DNA of 64,000 nucleotides from Acrocarpospora catenulata. Its GTDB lineage: Bacteria; Actinomycetota; Actinomycetes; Streptosporangiales; Streptosporangiaceae. A program made the translations under genes and the position numbers. The stretch spans positions 1 to 64,000 of the forward strand of contig NZ_JAHCST010000023.1 in the NCBI RefSeq assembly GCF_018476525.1, given 5' to 3'. The first letter of the stretch is position 1; each line of letters starts with the position of its first letter. The notes below the pieces were generated by a model. That model ran no database searches. It saw only the letters and a program-made list of their open reading frames with translations, and had not been told where the DNA came from. Of this stretch, positions 1-8,709 are shown one piece after another.

Positions 1-254
1 GAATGGGTTCCCGGGGAACCCCCACCCACCCACCCGTATGACCCTCCGGGTCCGGGCCCGGCTCCGCCGGAACGGCCAGCCACCGTTGCGGCACACGAAA
101 TCGTTACCGTGGGGCGCTGATGGCCGCCGCGCGTACGCCGTGCCCGCGGAGCCGGTCGGTGGCCTCGGCGAACTCCCCCACCGACCTTCGGTCGGGGACC
201 CAGGCTCCGTCGGGCGGGTGGCTTGCCCACCCGTGAAGCGTGCTTGCCGCTGAG
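1..254. other. Left edge without a supported gene; three short hairpins
   Basis: No gene with a credible start is visible. Three perfect inverted repeats are present: a 7-bp stem at 5-21, a 6-bp stem at 181-195 (CCGACC/GGTCGG) and a 7-bp stem at 215-233 (CGGGTGG/CCACCCG). The last two lie just past the stop of the leftward lipoprotein gene and could end its transcript. On the minus strand, 106 to about 244 reads as a coding-like stretch ending in TAA but without a start codon, possibly a remnant. Confidence 0.4.
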
Positions 255-623
255 CTACTGGCAGACCTTGGCGACCTGCTCGATGGTGTCCGTGCCGGTC
301 TTGATGGCGGTCTGGGTGGCCTCGATGGACTTCTTGCCCTTGCCGATCTCGATCGCCTTCAGGCGGTCGGCGAAGTCCTGGACGGCCTGCTTGATGGTGG
401 CGTCGCTGATCGCGGTGGCCTTGCTCTCGGCCTCGGTGACGGCGGCGGCGACCTCGGCCTCCAGTTCCTTGGGCTTCTCGGCCAGGGCGCTGAACTTCGA
501 GAGGTGCCCGCCGATCATGACCGGCACCTCGGAGCACTCCTTGGGGAGCTGCGCGGGGGTGGCCTGGGCGCCGCAGCCGGAGAGCACCAGGACCGACAGC
601 GCGAGCTTGGCGAGGGTACGCAT
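255..623 (-). CDS. Small secreted lipoprotein (paralogue of the gene at 1377-1760)
   Basis: The 122-residue product starts at MRTLAKLAL, giving a short basic N-terminus, a hydrophobic stretch and a lipobox (VLSGC), so it should be lipidated and held on the outer face of the membrane. A longer reading frame to 659 exists, but its extra residues would spoil the signal peptide. The mature part is Ala/Lys/Glu-rich and probably helical, with one further Cys early and one as the penultimate residue. It aligns loosely with the lipoprotein at 1377-1760 (shared ELE..., DFADRL/GVADKL and C-terminal Cys patterns). Function unknown. It lies past a DUF202 membrane pair on the same strand. Confidence 0.75.
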   Translation of the reverse strand: MRTLAKLALSVLVLSGCGAQATPAQLPKECSEVPVMIGGHLSKFSALAEKPKELEAEVAAAVTEAESKATAISDATIKQAVQDFADRLKAIEIGKGKKSIEATQTAIKTGTDTIEQVAKVCQ

Positions 624-697
624 GCGCGGCACCCTAGCGACCGGGGCGTCAACCCTCACGTTCGCGGCGCATCACCGCAGGACGGGCCCTGAAATAT

Positions 698-1006
698 TCA
701 GCGGAGCAGGAAGGCGGCCGATCCGCCCACCACGGCGAGGGTGCCCAGCCAGGCGATCAGCGCGTCCGTCCGGTGGTCCAGCGGGAGCCCCTCGGCCACC
801 GCCTGGCGCACCCGCAGGTCCCGCAGGCCGGTCCGGGCCAGCAGCACCGCCCCGGCCAGCGCGCCCAGCCCGAGCAGCACCGCGCCGACCGGCCCGCCGC
901 CACCGCGGAGCCCGGTGCCGCCGACACCCAGCGCGATGGTGGCCAGTATCGCCCCGGTGCGCACCCAGGCCAGCCGGGTGCGTTCCCGGGCCAGGCCGTC
1001 GCTCAT
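698..1006 (-). CDS. DUF202 family membrane protein
   Basis: The 102-residue protein has the DUF202 pattern: an N-terminal ARERTRLAWVRTG motif followed by three predicted membrane helices and a short loop containing DHRTD. DUF202 proteins are small inner-membrane proteins of unknown biochemical role. The start ATG overlaps the stop of the upstream DUF202 gene by 4 bp (1003-1006), so the two are translationally coupled and likely form a heteromeric pair. Confidence 0.85.
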   Translation of the reverse strand: MSDGLARERTRLAWVRTGAILATIALGVGGTGLRGGGGPVGAVLLGLGALAGAVLLARTGLRDLRVRQAVAEGLPLDHRTDALIAWLGTLAVVGGSAAFLLR

Positions 1007-1338
1007 CTGCTGGTCACGATCAGCACCAGCGCCAGCACGGCCACGGTGGCCACGCCGTACCCGAACAGGGGGGCCAGCCGGGGCGGCGGGAGTGGTTCGG
1101 CGCGGCGCAGGGCGAGTTGCACCCGGCGCCAGCGGGGGTAGGCGAGCAGCGCGGCGAACGCGGCGAGCACCACCAGCATGACCGCCAGCGTGGTCCGCAC
1201 CCAGCCGGTGAACAACTGCTCGGGCACCGCCGCCATCGCGACCCCGCCGGCGCAGAGCGCCAGCGAGGTGCTCAGCCAGGTCAGGTAGGTCCGCTCATTG
1301 GCGAGCGTGAACCGGGGGTCAGGCTCGTTCCCTTCCAT
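1003..1338 (-). CDS. DUF202 / YidH-like membrane protein
   Basis: The 111-residue protein opens with the family motif FTLANERTYLTWLSTSLAL, then has a second hydrophobic segment around residues 48-68 and a third near the C-terminus. This is the YidH-like half of the DUF202 family. It is coupled by a 4-bp overlap to the second DUF202 gene at 698-1006. The pair is flanked on both sides by related lipoprotein genes on the same strand, which suggests a four-gene envelope unit. No function is assigned to this family. Confidence 0.85.
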   Translation of the reverse strand: MEGNEPDPRFTLANERTYLTWLSTSLALCAGGVAMAAVPEQLFTGWVRTTLAVMLVVLAAFAALLAYPRWRRVQLALRRAEPLPPPRLAPLFGYGVATVAVLALVLIVTSR

Positions 1339-1376
1339 AGAAAAATAGGATATTTCACCACAATTCCCCTAGGGAA

Positions 1377-1760
1377 TCAGGCGCATGCCTTGGTGAGGGT
1401 GTCCGCCCAGGCGAGCGAGTCGGTGGCCAGCTTCTGGAGCGCGTCCACCGCGTCGTTGGCGTCCTTGACGTTGAGGCCGGACAGCTTGTCCGCCACCCCT
1501 TCCGCGGCCTCCCTGAGCGTGGTGTCGGCCGCCTGGTCGGCCAGATTCTGGAGCTTCCGCGCCCCTTCGTTGAGCGTCTTCTCCACCTCCGCCGGGTTGT
1601 CGACCAGGCTGGTGACCTTGGAGACGGTCTCGGTGACGATGCCCACGGCCTCCACGCACTGCTGGGTCTTCTGGGCGGTGTCCTGGGCGTCGCCGACCAG
1701 CCCACATCCCGTCATCAACACCGCTACCAGGGAGATCGCAGAAAGGGGGAGAGCTCGCAT
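1377..1760 (-). CDS. Small secreted lipoprotein (paralogue of the gene at 255-623)
   Basis: The 127-residue product begins MRALPLSAISLVAVLMTGCG, a clear lipoprotein signal with lipobox LMTGC (Cys19). The mature domain is mostly helical with repeated Ala/Leu/Asp heptad-like spacing, one internal Cys early and a Cys as the penultimate residue. It resembles the lipoprotein at 255-623 in layout and in the C-terminal half. It is the first gene of the leftward set lipoprotein, DUF202, DUF202, lipoprotein; 38 bp separate it from the next start. Function unknown. Confidence 0.75.
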   Translation of the reverse strand: MRALPLSAISLVAVLMTGCGLVGDAQDTAQKTQQCVEAVGIVTETVSKVTSLVDNPAEVEKTLNEGARKLQNLADQAADTTLREAAEGVADKLSGLNVKDANDAVDALQKLATDSLAWADTLTKACA

Positions 1761-1770
1761 GCCCGTGACT

Positions 1771-2622
1771 CTAATGCACGGAACGAAACAACAGGCGTAC
1801 CACCTGGAGCCGGTAGGGTTCGGCCCGCCACCACCGCCACAGATGCGGCCGCGCGTCCCGGCCCCGCCCGTGCCGGACCAGCAGCTCCCCGTAGGCGCGG
1901 TCGAAGTCCAGCCCGCGCCGGAGCACCTGCGGATGGGTGGCGCTGTGGTGCCGCCACACGTCGTAGGAGCCGAGCATGATGCGGTCGGTGTCCTCGGAGA
2001 GCTGACCCTCGGCCAGCCGGTACTCGGCCGGTGAGTCCGGATTGTGCACCGCGCGGTGGCCGGCCTTCACGAACCGCCACATGAACTCCTGGTCGTCCCC
2101 CACCCGGAACCGCTCGTCGAACCCGAGCTCGCGGGCCACCGAGGCGCGGATCAACGTGAAGCTGGGCTGCATCCACGACCCCGCGCACATCGCCTCGATC
2201 GAGTCGGGGAACACGAAGTCCGGAATCATCGACATGGTGTGCCAGCGCCCGCCGGCGCCCTGCCTGCGGCCGTCGCACATCACCAGGTCGGCGCCGGGAT
2301 GGGCGGCCAGCACGGCCAACTGGCTCTCCAGATAGCTGGGCTCCCACCAGTCGTCGCTGTCCAGCAGCGCGATCCAGGTCCCCGCCGCGGCGGCGAGCCC
2401 GGTGTTGCGCGCGGCGGGCGGCCCGCCGTTGGGCCGGGTCAGGTAGCGCACCCGCTCCCCGTACCGGCGGCGGATCTCCGCCTCGGTGCCGTCGGTGGAC
2501 CCGTCGTCCACCACGATCACCTCACGGTCGGTCACGTACTGCCGGAGCGCCGACTCGATCGCGTTCGGCAGCACCCTTTTTCTGTTGTACGTCGTGATGA
2601 CGACGGAGACCACGGGAGCCAC
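1771..2622 (-). CDS. Glycosyltransferase family 2
   Basis: The 283-residue protein has a GT-A fold signature: SVVITTYNR at the N-terminus, EVIVVDDGSTDGTE binding the nucleotide sugar, and the metal-binding LLDSDDWWEP near residue 88. It should transfer a sugar from an NDP donor; the acceptor cannot be told. It has no membrane helices. Translation most likely starts at GTG 2622. No Shine-Dalgarno sequence is visible, but a GATAAT box lies 6 nt upstream (2629-2634), which suggests a leaderless transcript. A LacI-operator-like GAGAGCGCTT lies directly beyond that at 2637-2646. Confidence 0.88.
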   Translation of the reverse strand: MAPVVSVVITTYNRKRVLPNAIESALRQYVTDREVIVVDDGSTDGTEAEIRRRYGERVRYLTRPNGGPPAARNTGLAAAAGTWIALLDSDDWWEPSYLESQLAVLAAHPGADLVMCDGRRQGAGGRWHTMSMIPDFVFPDSIEAMCAGSWMQPSFTLIRASVARELGFDERFRVGDDQEFMWRFVKAGHRAVHNPDSPAEYRLAEGQLSEDTDRIMLGSYDVWRHHSATHPQVLRRGLDFDRAYGELLVRHGRGRDARPHLWRWWRAEPYRLQVVRLLFRSVH

Positions 2623-2628
2623 GCGATC

Positions 2629-2646
2629 ATTATCGAGAGAGCGCTT
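2629..2646 (-). promoter_or_regulatory. Possible leaderless promoter with LacI-like operator, upstream of the GT2 gene
   Basis: On the minus strand GATAAT (2634-2629) sits 6 nt before the GTG start of the glycosyltransferase, the usual distance for a leaderless actinobacterial transcript. GAGAGCGCTT on the plus strand at 2637-2646 resembles half of the TGGGAGCGCTCCCA sites bound by CebR/LacI-type repressors. A weak call: no -35 box is evident. Confidence 0.3.
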
Positions 2647-2684
2647 ACTCGTGTCTATTGGCCTGCCTTCAGCTCGGGCTCTCG

Positions 2685-2942
2685 TTAGCCCATAACGTTA
2701 TCCGCATAGCACCATCGCCACGTTTCGCCGGGCTCGAAGGAACTGATCACGGGGTGACCGGTCTCCTTGTAATGGGCGGTGGCGTGCCGCATCGGCGAGG
2801 AGTCGCAGCAGCCGATGTGCCCGCAGCTCAGGCACCGCCGCAGGTGAACCCAGCGTGTCCCCATCTCAAGGCACTCGGCGCACCCCTCGGACGTCAACGC
2901 CGGCGGATCTCCCGCCGTCTCCAGATGTTCACAGGTCCACAT
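2685..2942 (-). CDS. UBP-type zinc finger domain protein
   Basis: This 85-residue protein is essentially one ZnF-UBP module. CEH near the start, CAEC, then CLSCGHIGCCDSS and RHATAHYKETGHP give the Cys/His set that binds zinc in this family. In eukaryotes the fold binds free ubiquitin C-termini; stand-alone bacterial versions are common in actinomycetes and have no proven role. It has its own gene, well separated from the antiporter at 3063. Confidence 0.88.
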   Translation of the reverse strand: MWTCEHLETAGDPPALTSEGCAECLEMGTRWVHLRRCLSCGHIGCCDSSPMRHATAHYKETGHPVISSFEPGETWRWCYADNVMG

Positions 2943-3032
2943 AATCCGATGCTACGTCGGACCGCAATCAGCCATCCCACGGCATCCTTCTTCCCTAGTC
3001 GTATGTGGGGTTTGCCCGGCCGCGGCCGGGCC

Positions 3033-3051
3033 GGCCCGCCGGAGGCGGGCC
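3033..3051 (-). terminator. GC hairpin downstream of the antiporter gene
   Basis: A perfect 8-bp stem (GGCCCGCC, loop GGA, GGCGGGCC) begins 12 bp past the stop of the leftward antiporter gene. There is no U-tract, as is usual in high-GC actinomycetes. Confidence 0.5.
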
Positions 3052-3062
3052 CAATGTCACAG

Positions 3063-4652
3063 CTAGTCGCGTTCGAGGATGGCCTCTTCGAAGTCGAGTT
3101 CGGCCATCACCCGGCGGAGCACCTCGTCGTCGATGCGGCGCTGGTCGCGCATGCGTACGAAGACCTCGCGCTCGGCGGCCAGCATCTCCCGGCGCAACCG
3201 CCGGTAGACGGTGGCGGGCGTCTCCTCGCCCGCGGGGCCGGTGCCGCCGCCGAGTCGCTCCCAGGCGTGCAGGGCGCTGCGCTCGGCGCGGGTGCGCAGC
3301 TGCTCCACCACCGGCTCGTGCACCTCCAGCACGCCCTCGGCCACCAGCTCGTCCAGCCGGGCCAGGCCCGCGGCGACCGCGGCCTGCTGGGCGGCGGCCT
3401 CGGACAGGTTGTCCTCGTACCGCTCCCGCTCGTTGGACACGCCCAGCTTCCTGATCAGCCACGGGAAGGACAGGCCCTGCACCACCAGGGTGCCGATCAC
3501 CACCGCGAAGGTGAGGAAGAGCAGCAGGTTCCGCTCCGGCAGCCCGGCCACCGGCAGCGCGAAGGCCGCCGCCAGGGACACCACGCCGCGCATGCCCGCC
3601 CAGCTGACCACGGCCACGTGCTGCCAGGGCACCTTGGCCTCCCTGGCCCGCCACCGCCGGGACACCACCCTGGGCAGGTAGATGGTGGCCACCATCCAGA
3701 TCGCCCGGGCCAGCACCGCCACCAGGAACAGCGCCACCGCATAACCCGCCACCTGCCAGGGGCTCTCCCCCTCCAGGCCGCGCACCAGGACCAGCAGTTG
3801 CAGGCCGATCAGCGCGAACACGATGGACTCCAGCACGAAGTCCATCACCTGCCAGACCGCCCGGGAGAGCAGCCGGGTACCGTAGCCGGTGCTGCTCATC
3901 AGGTGTCCCAGGTACACGCCGACGATCACCACCGAGATCACCCCTGAGGCGTGCACCACCTCGGCCGCCATATAGGCCACGTACGGCACCAGCAGCGAGA
4001 ACGCGTTGGCGACCAGGGCGTCGCGGATCCTGAGCAGCGCCCGCCCCGCCAGGTAGGCGATGACCATGCCGATCACCAGGCCGACGCCGGCCGCGTACAG
4101 GAACTGCCCGGCCGTGGAGAGCAGGGTGGCGCCGGTGCCGACGATCACGCCCACCGCGACCCGGTAGGCGGTCAGCGCGGTGGCGTCGTTGAAGAGGCTC
4201 TCGCCGATCAGCACGGTCATCACCCGCCGGGGCAGCCCCAGCCGCCGGCCGACGGCCACCGCCGCCACCGCGTCCGGCGGGGCCACGATCGCGCCGAGCG
4301 CCAGCGCGGCGGGCAGCCCCAGGCTGGGAATCAGTGCGTACGCGGTGAGCCCGATGGTGACCGTGCTGAACAGCACCAAGCCGACCGCGAGCAGGAACAC
4401 CGGGCGTCGCACGTCTCGCAGCCGCAGGTAGGAGCTGTCCAGCGCGGCCGAGTAGAGCAGCGGGGGCAGGAAGACCAGCAGTACGATCTCGGGGCTCAGC
4501 CGGTAGTCCGGGACACCGGGGATGACCGAGACGACCAGACCGGCCAGCACCAGCAGCAGTGGTGCGCTCCAGTCCATCTTCCGGGCCAGCCCGGCGACGG
4601 CCAGCGCGCCCACGGGCAGGAGCAGCAGTTGCAGCGCCGAGGAAGCGTCCAT
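3063..4652 (-). CDS. Na+/H+ antiporter, CPA1 family
   Basis: The 529-residue protein has about 12 membrane segments in residues 1-390 followed by a charged cytoplasmic tail of about 130 residues. The family ion-binding segment GESLFNDATAL is present, together with APPDAVAAVA in the preceding helix. It should exchange protons for Na+ or K+ across the plasma membrane, serving pH and sodium tolerance. The tail is rich in Glu/Arg and helical, and may be regulatory. It stands alone between convergent or distant neighbours. Confidence 0.92.
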   Translation of the reverse strand: MDASSALQLLLLPVGALAVAGLARKMDWSAPLLLVLAGLVVSVIPGVPDYRLSPEIVLLVFLPPLLYSAALDSSYLRLRDVRRPVFLLAVGLVLFSTVTIGLTAYALIPSLGLPAALALGAIVAPPDAVAAVAVGRRLGLPRRVMTVLIGESLFNDATALTAYRVAVGVIVGTGATLLSTAGQFLYAAGVGLVIGMVIAYLAGRALLRIRDALVANAFSLLVPYVAYMAAEVVHASGVISVVIVGVYLGHLMSSTGYGTRLLSRAVWQVMDFVLESIVFALIGLQLLVLVRGLEGESPWQVAGYAVALFLVAVLARAIWMVATIYLPRVVSRRWRAREAKVPWQHVAVVSWAGMRGVVSLAAAFALPVAGLPERNLLLFLTFAVVIGTLVVQGLSFPWLIRKLGVSNERERYEDNLSEAAAQQAAVAAGLARLDELVAEGVLEVHEPVVEQLRTRAERSALHAWERLGGGTGPAGEETPATVYRRLRREMLAAEREVFVRMRDQRRIDDEVLRRVMAELDFEEAILERD

Positions 4653-4696
4653 CAGACGGTCATCGTAACCGTCCCGTAGGCCTGCTCAGACCCCGC

Positions 4697-5635
4697 TCAC
4701 CACTCGCGCTGGTCGTCCCGGTCCGGCGGCCGCAGGCGCTCGCCGGTGGCGTACATCTGCTCGTTCTGGAGGTAGGGCCGGGGGCCGAGGCCGAGCGGGT
4801 CGTTGGGGTCCACGGCGGCCGGCTGCGGCGGGTACTGCTGCTGCTGGTAGTGCTGCTGGCCGGGGTACTGCGGCTCGGGCTGCTGCTGGTAGCGGTAGTC
4901 CTGCTGCTGGTACTGCGGCTCGCCCTGGTAGGACGGGTACTGCTGCCCGCCCTGGTACGGCGGCTCCGGCTGGGGCTCCGGATCGAACTGGTAGGCCGGG
5001 CGGCCGGGGATCGGCGAGGGGAACTGGTAGACCGGCTCGGCCGGAACCTGCTCGTACGGCTGCGGGATCTCCCGGGGGGCCTCGCGCTCCCTGGGCACCG
5101 GGATGTGCTCGCGCGGCCCGGAGTCCACGGCCACCAGCCGGTCCCGGTTCTCCCGGCCCGGGGCGGCGGGGTTGCCGCGGGCGACTAAGACGTCGTTGGG
5201 GCCGAGCGCGGCGGCCGGGGCGACGGGCTGCGGCTGCGGGTAGGCGGGTTCCTGGTAGGGGACTTCCTGGTAGCCCTGGTCCGGGTAGCCCTGGTCCTGG
5301 GGACGGACGTACTGGCCGGTGCCGGGGTAGTCCCCGTACTCGGCCAGGTTCGGCTGGGGGAACGGGCCGGTGCCGTCCACCGGGACGTGCTGGCCCGGCT
5401 GGCCGGGGTCGACGCCGCCGCCCGCCTCCGCGTACCCGACATCCAGGGTCTCCAGGAGTCGGCCGACGTCGGTCATGGGCATCCGGAAACTGGCCGTGCA
5501 CATCTCGCCGCGCCAGAGGCTGAGCACGAGGGTTCCCTCGTGCCAGGTGACCCGGAGTACCCGGTCCTGACCTCGGGCGTCAAAGAAAACCTCGCCGAAC
5601 GACGGCAGCGGGACAACTTCCGACATGACAGACAT
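4697..5635 (-). CDS. Protein with a conserved N-terminal domain and a Pro/Gln/Tyr-rich tail
   Basis: Of 312 residues, the first 75 look like a compact beta-rich domain (VLRVTWHEGTLVLSLWRGE, then a short helix SDVGRLLETL-like segment). The remaining 235 or so are low-complexity, with repeated YP, PQY, QGY and QQQ clusters. Such disordered tails occur in actinomycete cell-surface or division-associated proteins, but I recognise no family. The start at 5635 is supported by AAAGG just upstream. The gene is divergent from the DinG-like helicase across about 214 bp. Confidence 0.7.
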   Translation of the reverse strand: MSVMSEVVPLPSFGEVFFDARGQDRVLRVTWHEGTLVLSLWRGEMCTASFRMPMTDVGRLLETLDVGYAEAGGGVDPGQPGQHVPVDGTGPFPQPNLAEYGDYPGTGQYVRPQDQGYPDQGYQEVPYQEPAYPQPQPVAPAAALGPNDVLVARGNPAAPGRENRDRLVAVDSGPREHIPVPREREAPREIPQPYEQVPAEPVYQFPSPIPGRPAYQFDPEPQPEPPYQGGQQYPSYQGEPQYQQQDYRYQQQPEPQYPGQQHYQQQQYPPQPAAVDPNDPLGLGPRPYLQNEQMYATGERLRPPDRDDQREW

Positions 5636-5849
5636 GGTGCCTTTACCTGCCCTTATCCGTCCACTCGACCTCTAGAAACACTACAAAAACGCCTATCCCA
5701 CCTATGACGGACCCCCCACTTTTGGGGCGGGTAGATCGTCTTTGACCTAGCAGCCCGTGGGGCCAGTGTGCCACGGCAAGGCGATCGCGGGCCCGCGAAC
5801 TCCGGGATGTGGCGCCTCGGTCACAGTCCGATAACAGGGCGGGCGACGA

Positions 5850-7886
5850 ATGTCGGTGCCGGGCGGTACGGTTCTTCCCGTGCCAGAACCCGGAACCGAT
5901 CTCGACCTGCCCCCCGTGGAGGACCTGCTCGCCACCGCCGTCCGCGAGCTCGGCGGCGCCGAGCGCCCCGGCCAGGTGAGCATGGCCACAGCGGTGCACG
6001 ACGCGCTGGCCAAGGGCGAGCACCTGGCCGTGCAGGCCGGCACCGGAACCGGGAAGTCGCTGGCCTACCTGGTGCCCGCCATCCGCCACGCGGCGGACAC
6101 CAGGACCGCGGTGGTGGTCTCCACCGCGACCATCGCGCTCCAGCGCCAGCTGGTCGACCGCGACCTGCCCCGGCTGGCCGAGGCGCTGGACGGCGTGCTG
6201 CCGCACAAGCCGGAGTTCGCCATCCTCAAGGGCCGCCGCAACTACCTGTGCCGCCACAAGGCCACCGTGGGCATGCCGGAGGACGAGGCCGACCAGCTCT
6301 TCGACCCGCGCGAGGTGAGCGCCACCGGGCGCATGGTCCAGCGCATCCAGGAGTGGGCCGAGGAGACCGAGACCGGCGACCGCGACGAGCTGGTGCCCGG
6401 GGTCAGCGAGCAGGCCTGGCGGCAGTTCTCGGTGAGCGCCAGGGAGTGCCTGGGCGCCCAGCGCTGCCCGAGCGGCGCCGAGTGCTTCGCCGAGCTGGCC
6501 AGGGAGCGGGCGGGCCAGGTGGACGTGGTGGTCACCAACCACGCGCTGCTGGCCATCGACGCCATGGAGGAGTTCGCGCTGCTGCCCGAGCACGAGGTGG
6601 TGGTCGTGGACGAGGCCCACGAGCTGGTCGACCGGGTCACCACGGTGGTCACCGACGAGCTCTCCGACGCCGTGGTGGCCACGGCGGCGCGCCGGGCCGG
6701 GCGGGTGATCGAGCAGCACGTCGCCGACCGGCTCCAGGAGGCGGCCGAGGACCTGCAGGCCCTGCTGGCGGCGGCCCCGCCCGGGCGGGTCGACGAGCTG
6801 CCGCAGTCCCTGGGCATGACGCTGGCGCTGGTCCGGGACTCCGCCCACGCCTGCCTCACCGCGATGGGGCCGCGCAACGCCGACCGCGGCGCCGACAAGG
6901 ACAACCCCGAGCAGGCCGCGCTGCGCCGGGCGGCGTTCACCTCGCTGGACGAGGTGCACGACACGGCCGTGCGCATGCTGGACGCGTTCGGCGCCGAGAG
7001 CGAGGTGGACCGGGCCGAGGTGGTCTGGCTGGAGGAGGGCCACGGCCGGGTGGCGCCCACGCTCAAGGTCGCGCCGCTCTCGGTCGGCGGCATGCTCGGC
7101 GAGAAGCTGTTCGGCGAGCGCACGGTCATCCTCACCTCGGCCACGCTGGCGCTGGGCGGCACCTTCGACGGCATGGCCGCGCAGTGGGGTCTGGACCGCG
7201 ACCGGAAGAGCAAGAAGGGCAAGTGGACCGGGCTTGACGTGGGCTCGCCGTTCGACCACGCCCGCAACGGCATCCTCTACGTGGCCAGGCACCTGCCCCC
7301 GCAGGGGCGGGACGGGCTGCCGGAGGCGTACCTGGAGGAGATCTCCGAGCTGGTGGAGGCGGCCGGGGGGCGCACGCTCGGGCTGTTCTCCTCGATGCGG
7401 GCGGCCAAGGCGGCCACCGAGGCGCTCCGCGACAAGCTGGCGGTGCCGCTGCTCTGCCAGGGGGACGACTCCACCGCGCAGCTGGTGAAGAAGTTCGCGG
7501 AGGATCCCGAGACCTGCCTGTTCGGGACGCTGTCGCTCTGGCAGGGGGTGGACGTGCCAGGCCCGTCGCTGACCCTGGTGATCATCGACCGGATTCCGTT
7601 CCCCCGGCCGGACGACCCGCTCACCTCGGCCCGGCAGCGCCACGTGGCGGCCAAGGGCGGCAACGGCTTCATGGCCGTCGCGGCCACCCATGCCGCGCTG
7701 CTGCTGGCCCAGGGCGCCGGGCGGCTGCTCCGGTCGATGGCCGACCGTGGGGTGATCGCCGTGCTCGATCCCCGGCTGGCCACCGCCCGTTACAGCGGCT
7801 TCCTGCTCGGCTCGCTGCCGCCGTACTGGCGGACCACCGACCCGGCCACCGTGCGGGCGGCCCTGCGGCGGCTGACCGCCGACTGA
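5850..7886 (+). CDS. DinG/XPD-like ATP-dependent DNA helicase
   Basis: The 678-residue superfamily 2 helicase has Walker A AGTGTGKS at residues 63-70, the DEAH box (VVVDEAHEL) near residue 250, and four Cys between them (NYLCRH, ECLGAQRCPSGAEC) placed as in the iron-sulfur domain of XPD/DinG enzymes. The C-terminal half carries motifs V and VI (LWQGVDVPG, QGAGRLLRS). It should unwind 5'-overhang DNA or R-loops during repair. A GTG at 5880 is an alternative start that removes 10 residues. It is convergent with the SGNH hydrolase gene. Confidence 0.92.
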   Translation: MSVPGGTVLPVPEPGTDLDLPPVEDLLATAVRELGGAERPGQVSMATAVHDALAKGEHLAVQAGTGTGKSLAYLVPAIRHAADTRTAVVVSTATIALQRQLVDRDLPRLAEALDGVLPHKPEFAILKGRRNYLCRHKATVGMPEDEADQLFDPREVSATGRMVQRIQEWAEETETGDRDELVPGVSEQAWRQFSVSARECLGAQRCPSGAECFAELARERAGQVDVVVTNHALLAIDAMEEFALLPEHEVVVVDEAHELVDRVTTVVTDELSDAVVATAARRAGRVIEQHVADRLQEAAEDLQALLAAAPPGRVDELPQSLGMTLALVRDSAHACLTAMGPRNADRGADKDNPEQAALRRAAFTSLDEVHDTAVRMLDAFGAESEVDRAEVVWLEEGHGRVAPTLKVAPLSVGGMLGEKLFGERTVILTSATLALGGTFDGMAAQWGLDRDRKSKKGKWTGLDVGSPFDHARNGILYVARHLPPQGRDGLPEAYLEEISELVEAAGGRTLGLFSSMRAAKAATEALRDKLAVPLLCQGDDSTAQLVKKFAEDPETCLFGTLSLWQGVDVPGPSLTLVIIDRIPFPRPDDPLTSARQRHVAAKGGNGFMAVAATHAALLLAQGAGRLLRSMADRGVIAVLDPRLATARYSGFLLGSLPPYWRTTDPATVRAALRRLTAD

Positions 7887-7897
7887 CCGGATCCCCG

Positions 7898-7909
7898 GAG
7901 AGCGCTCTC
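7898..7909. repeat. 12-bp perfect palindrome between convergent genes
   Basis: GAGAGCGCTCTC lies in the 24 bp between the stops of the helicase and the SGNH hydrolase. It could serve as part of a shared terminator, and it also matches the core of LacI/CebR-type operators, as do the sites at 2637-2646 and 17294-17307. Confidence 0.4.
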
Positions 7910-7910
7910 A

Positions 7911-8675
7911 TCAGTCGGGGAAATCGGTCAGCTCCGGGCGTTTGGCGGTCACGTTGTCCCCGGAGGAGGTGCCCCGCAACCGGCGGCCGATCCAGGGGCC
8001 CAGGTGCTCGCGGAGCCAGCGGGTGTCCTCCTGGCGTTTCACCTGGGGGTCCACCCGCTCCCTGGGCGGCCAGGTCTTGCGCCAGTCGTCCTCGCCGGGC
8101 ATGCCGAGCACGTCCAGCACCCGGGCGGCGACCAGGCGGTGCCCCTCCTCGTTCATGTGCAGCCGGTCGGCGCTCCAGGCCCGCCAGTCACGCAGGCCCT
8201 GCATCGACCACTGGTCCACCACCAGGCAGCCGCAGAGGTCGGCGATCGAACGCAGGTGCAGGAAGTAGGTGGCGAACTTGCCCCTGGCCCGGCGCATGAT
8301 CGGGGTGTCCCGCGGGTCCACGCCGGTGAACAGCAGTACGTCGGCGCCGGTGCCGCGCAGCTCACGCACGGCCGCCGCGACCTTCTTGGCCATGCGGTCG
8401 GGGTCGCTGCCCGGCCGGAGCAGGTCGTTGCCGCCCGCGCAGAAGCTGATCAGGTCGGGCCGCATGGCCAGCGCCACCGGCACCTGGTCGGCCACGATCT
8501 GGTCGATCAGCTTCCCGCGCACGGCCAGGTTGGCGTACCGGAAGCCCGGCTCCCGGGCGGCCAGCTGCTCGGCCACCCGGTCCGCCCAGCCCCGGAACCG
8601 CCCGTCGGGGCCGGGATCGTTGAGCCCCTCGGTGAAGCTGTCACCCAGCGCGACGAATGACCGGTAGCGCGTCAT
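7911..8675 (-). CDS. SGNH/GDSL hydrolase
   Basis: Starting at MTRYRSFVALGDSFTEG, the 254-residue protein has block I with the nucleophilic Ser (GDS), block III Asn (CAGGNDLL) and the C-terminal Asp-His pair (DRLHMNEEGH). It has no signal peptide, so it is a cytoplasmic esterase or lipase-like enzyme of unknown substrate. The frame is open further upstream, but those residues antisense-match the frame of aroQ. It follows aroQ by 34 bp on the same strand and may ride on the shikimate transcript. Confidence 0.9.
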   Translation of the reverse strand: MTRYRSFVALGDSFTEGLNDPGPDGRFRGWADRVAEQLAAREPGFRYANLAVRGKLIDQIVADQVPVALAMRPDLISFCAGGNDLLRPGSDPDRMAKKVAAAVRELRGTGADVLLFTGVDPRDTPIMRRARGKFATYFLHLRSIADLCGCLVVDQWSMQGLRDWRAWSADRLHMNEEGHRLVAARVLDVLGMPGEDDWRKTWPPRERVDPQVKRQEDTRWLREHLGPWIGRRLRGTSSGDNVTAKRPELTDFPD

Positions 8676-8709
8676 GGCCGCCAATCCAACCCGCCTAACC
8701 TGGGAGTGC

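Noticed and set aside
236-258. tRNA-like GTAGCTCAGCGGCAAGC on the minus strand
   Set aside because: It resembles a D-arm, but no matching acceptor, anticodon or T-arm follows, and it overlaps the stop of a lipoprotein gene.
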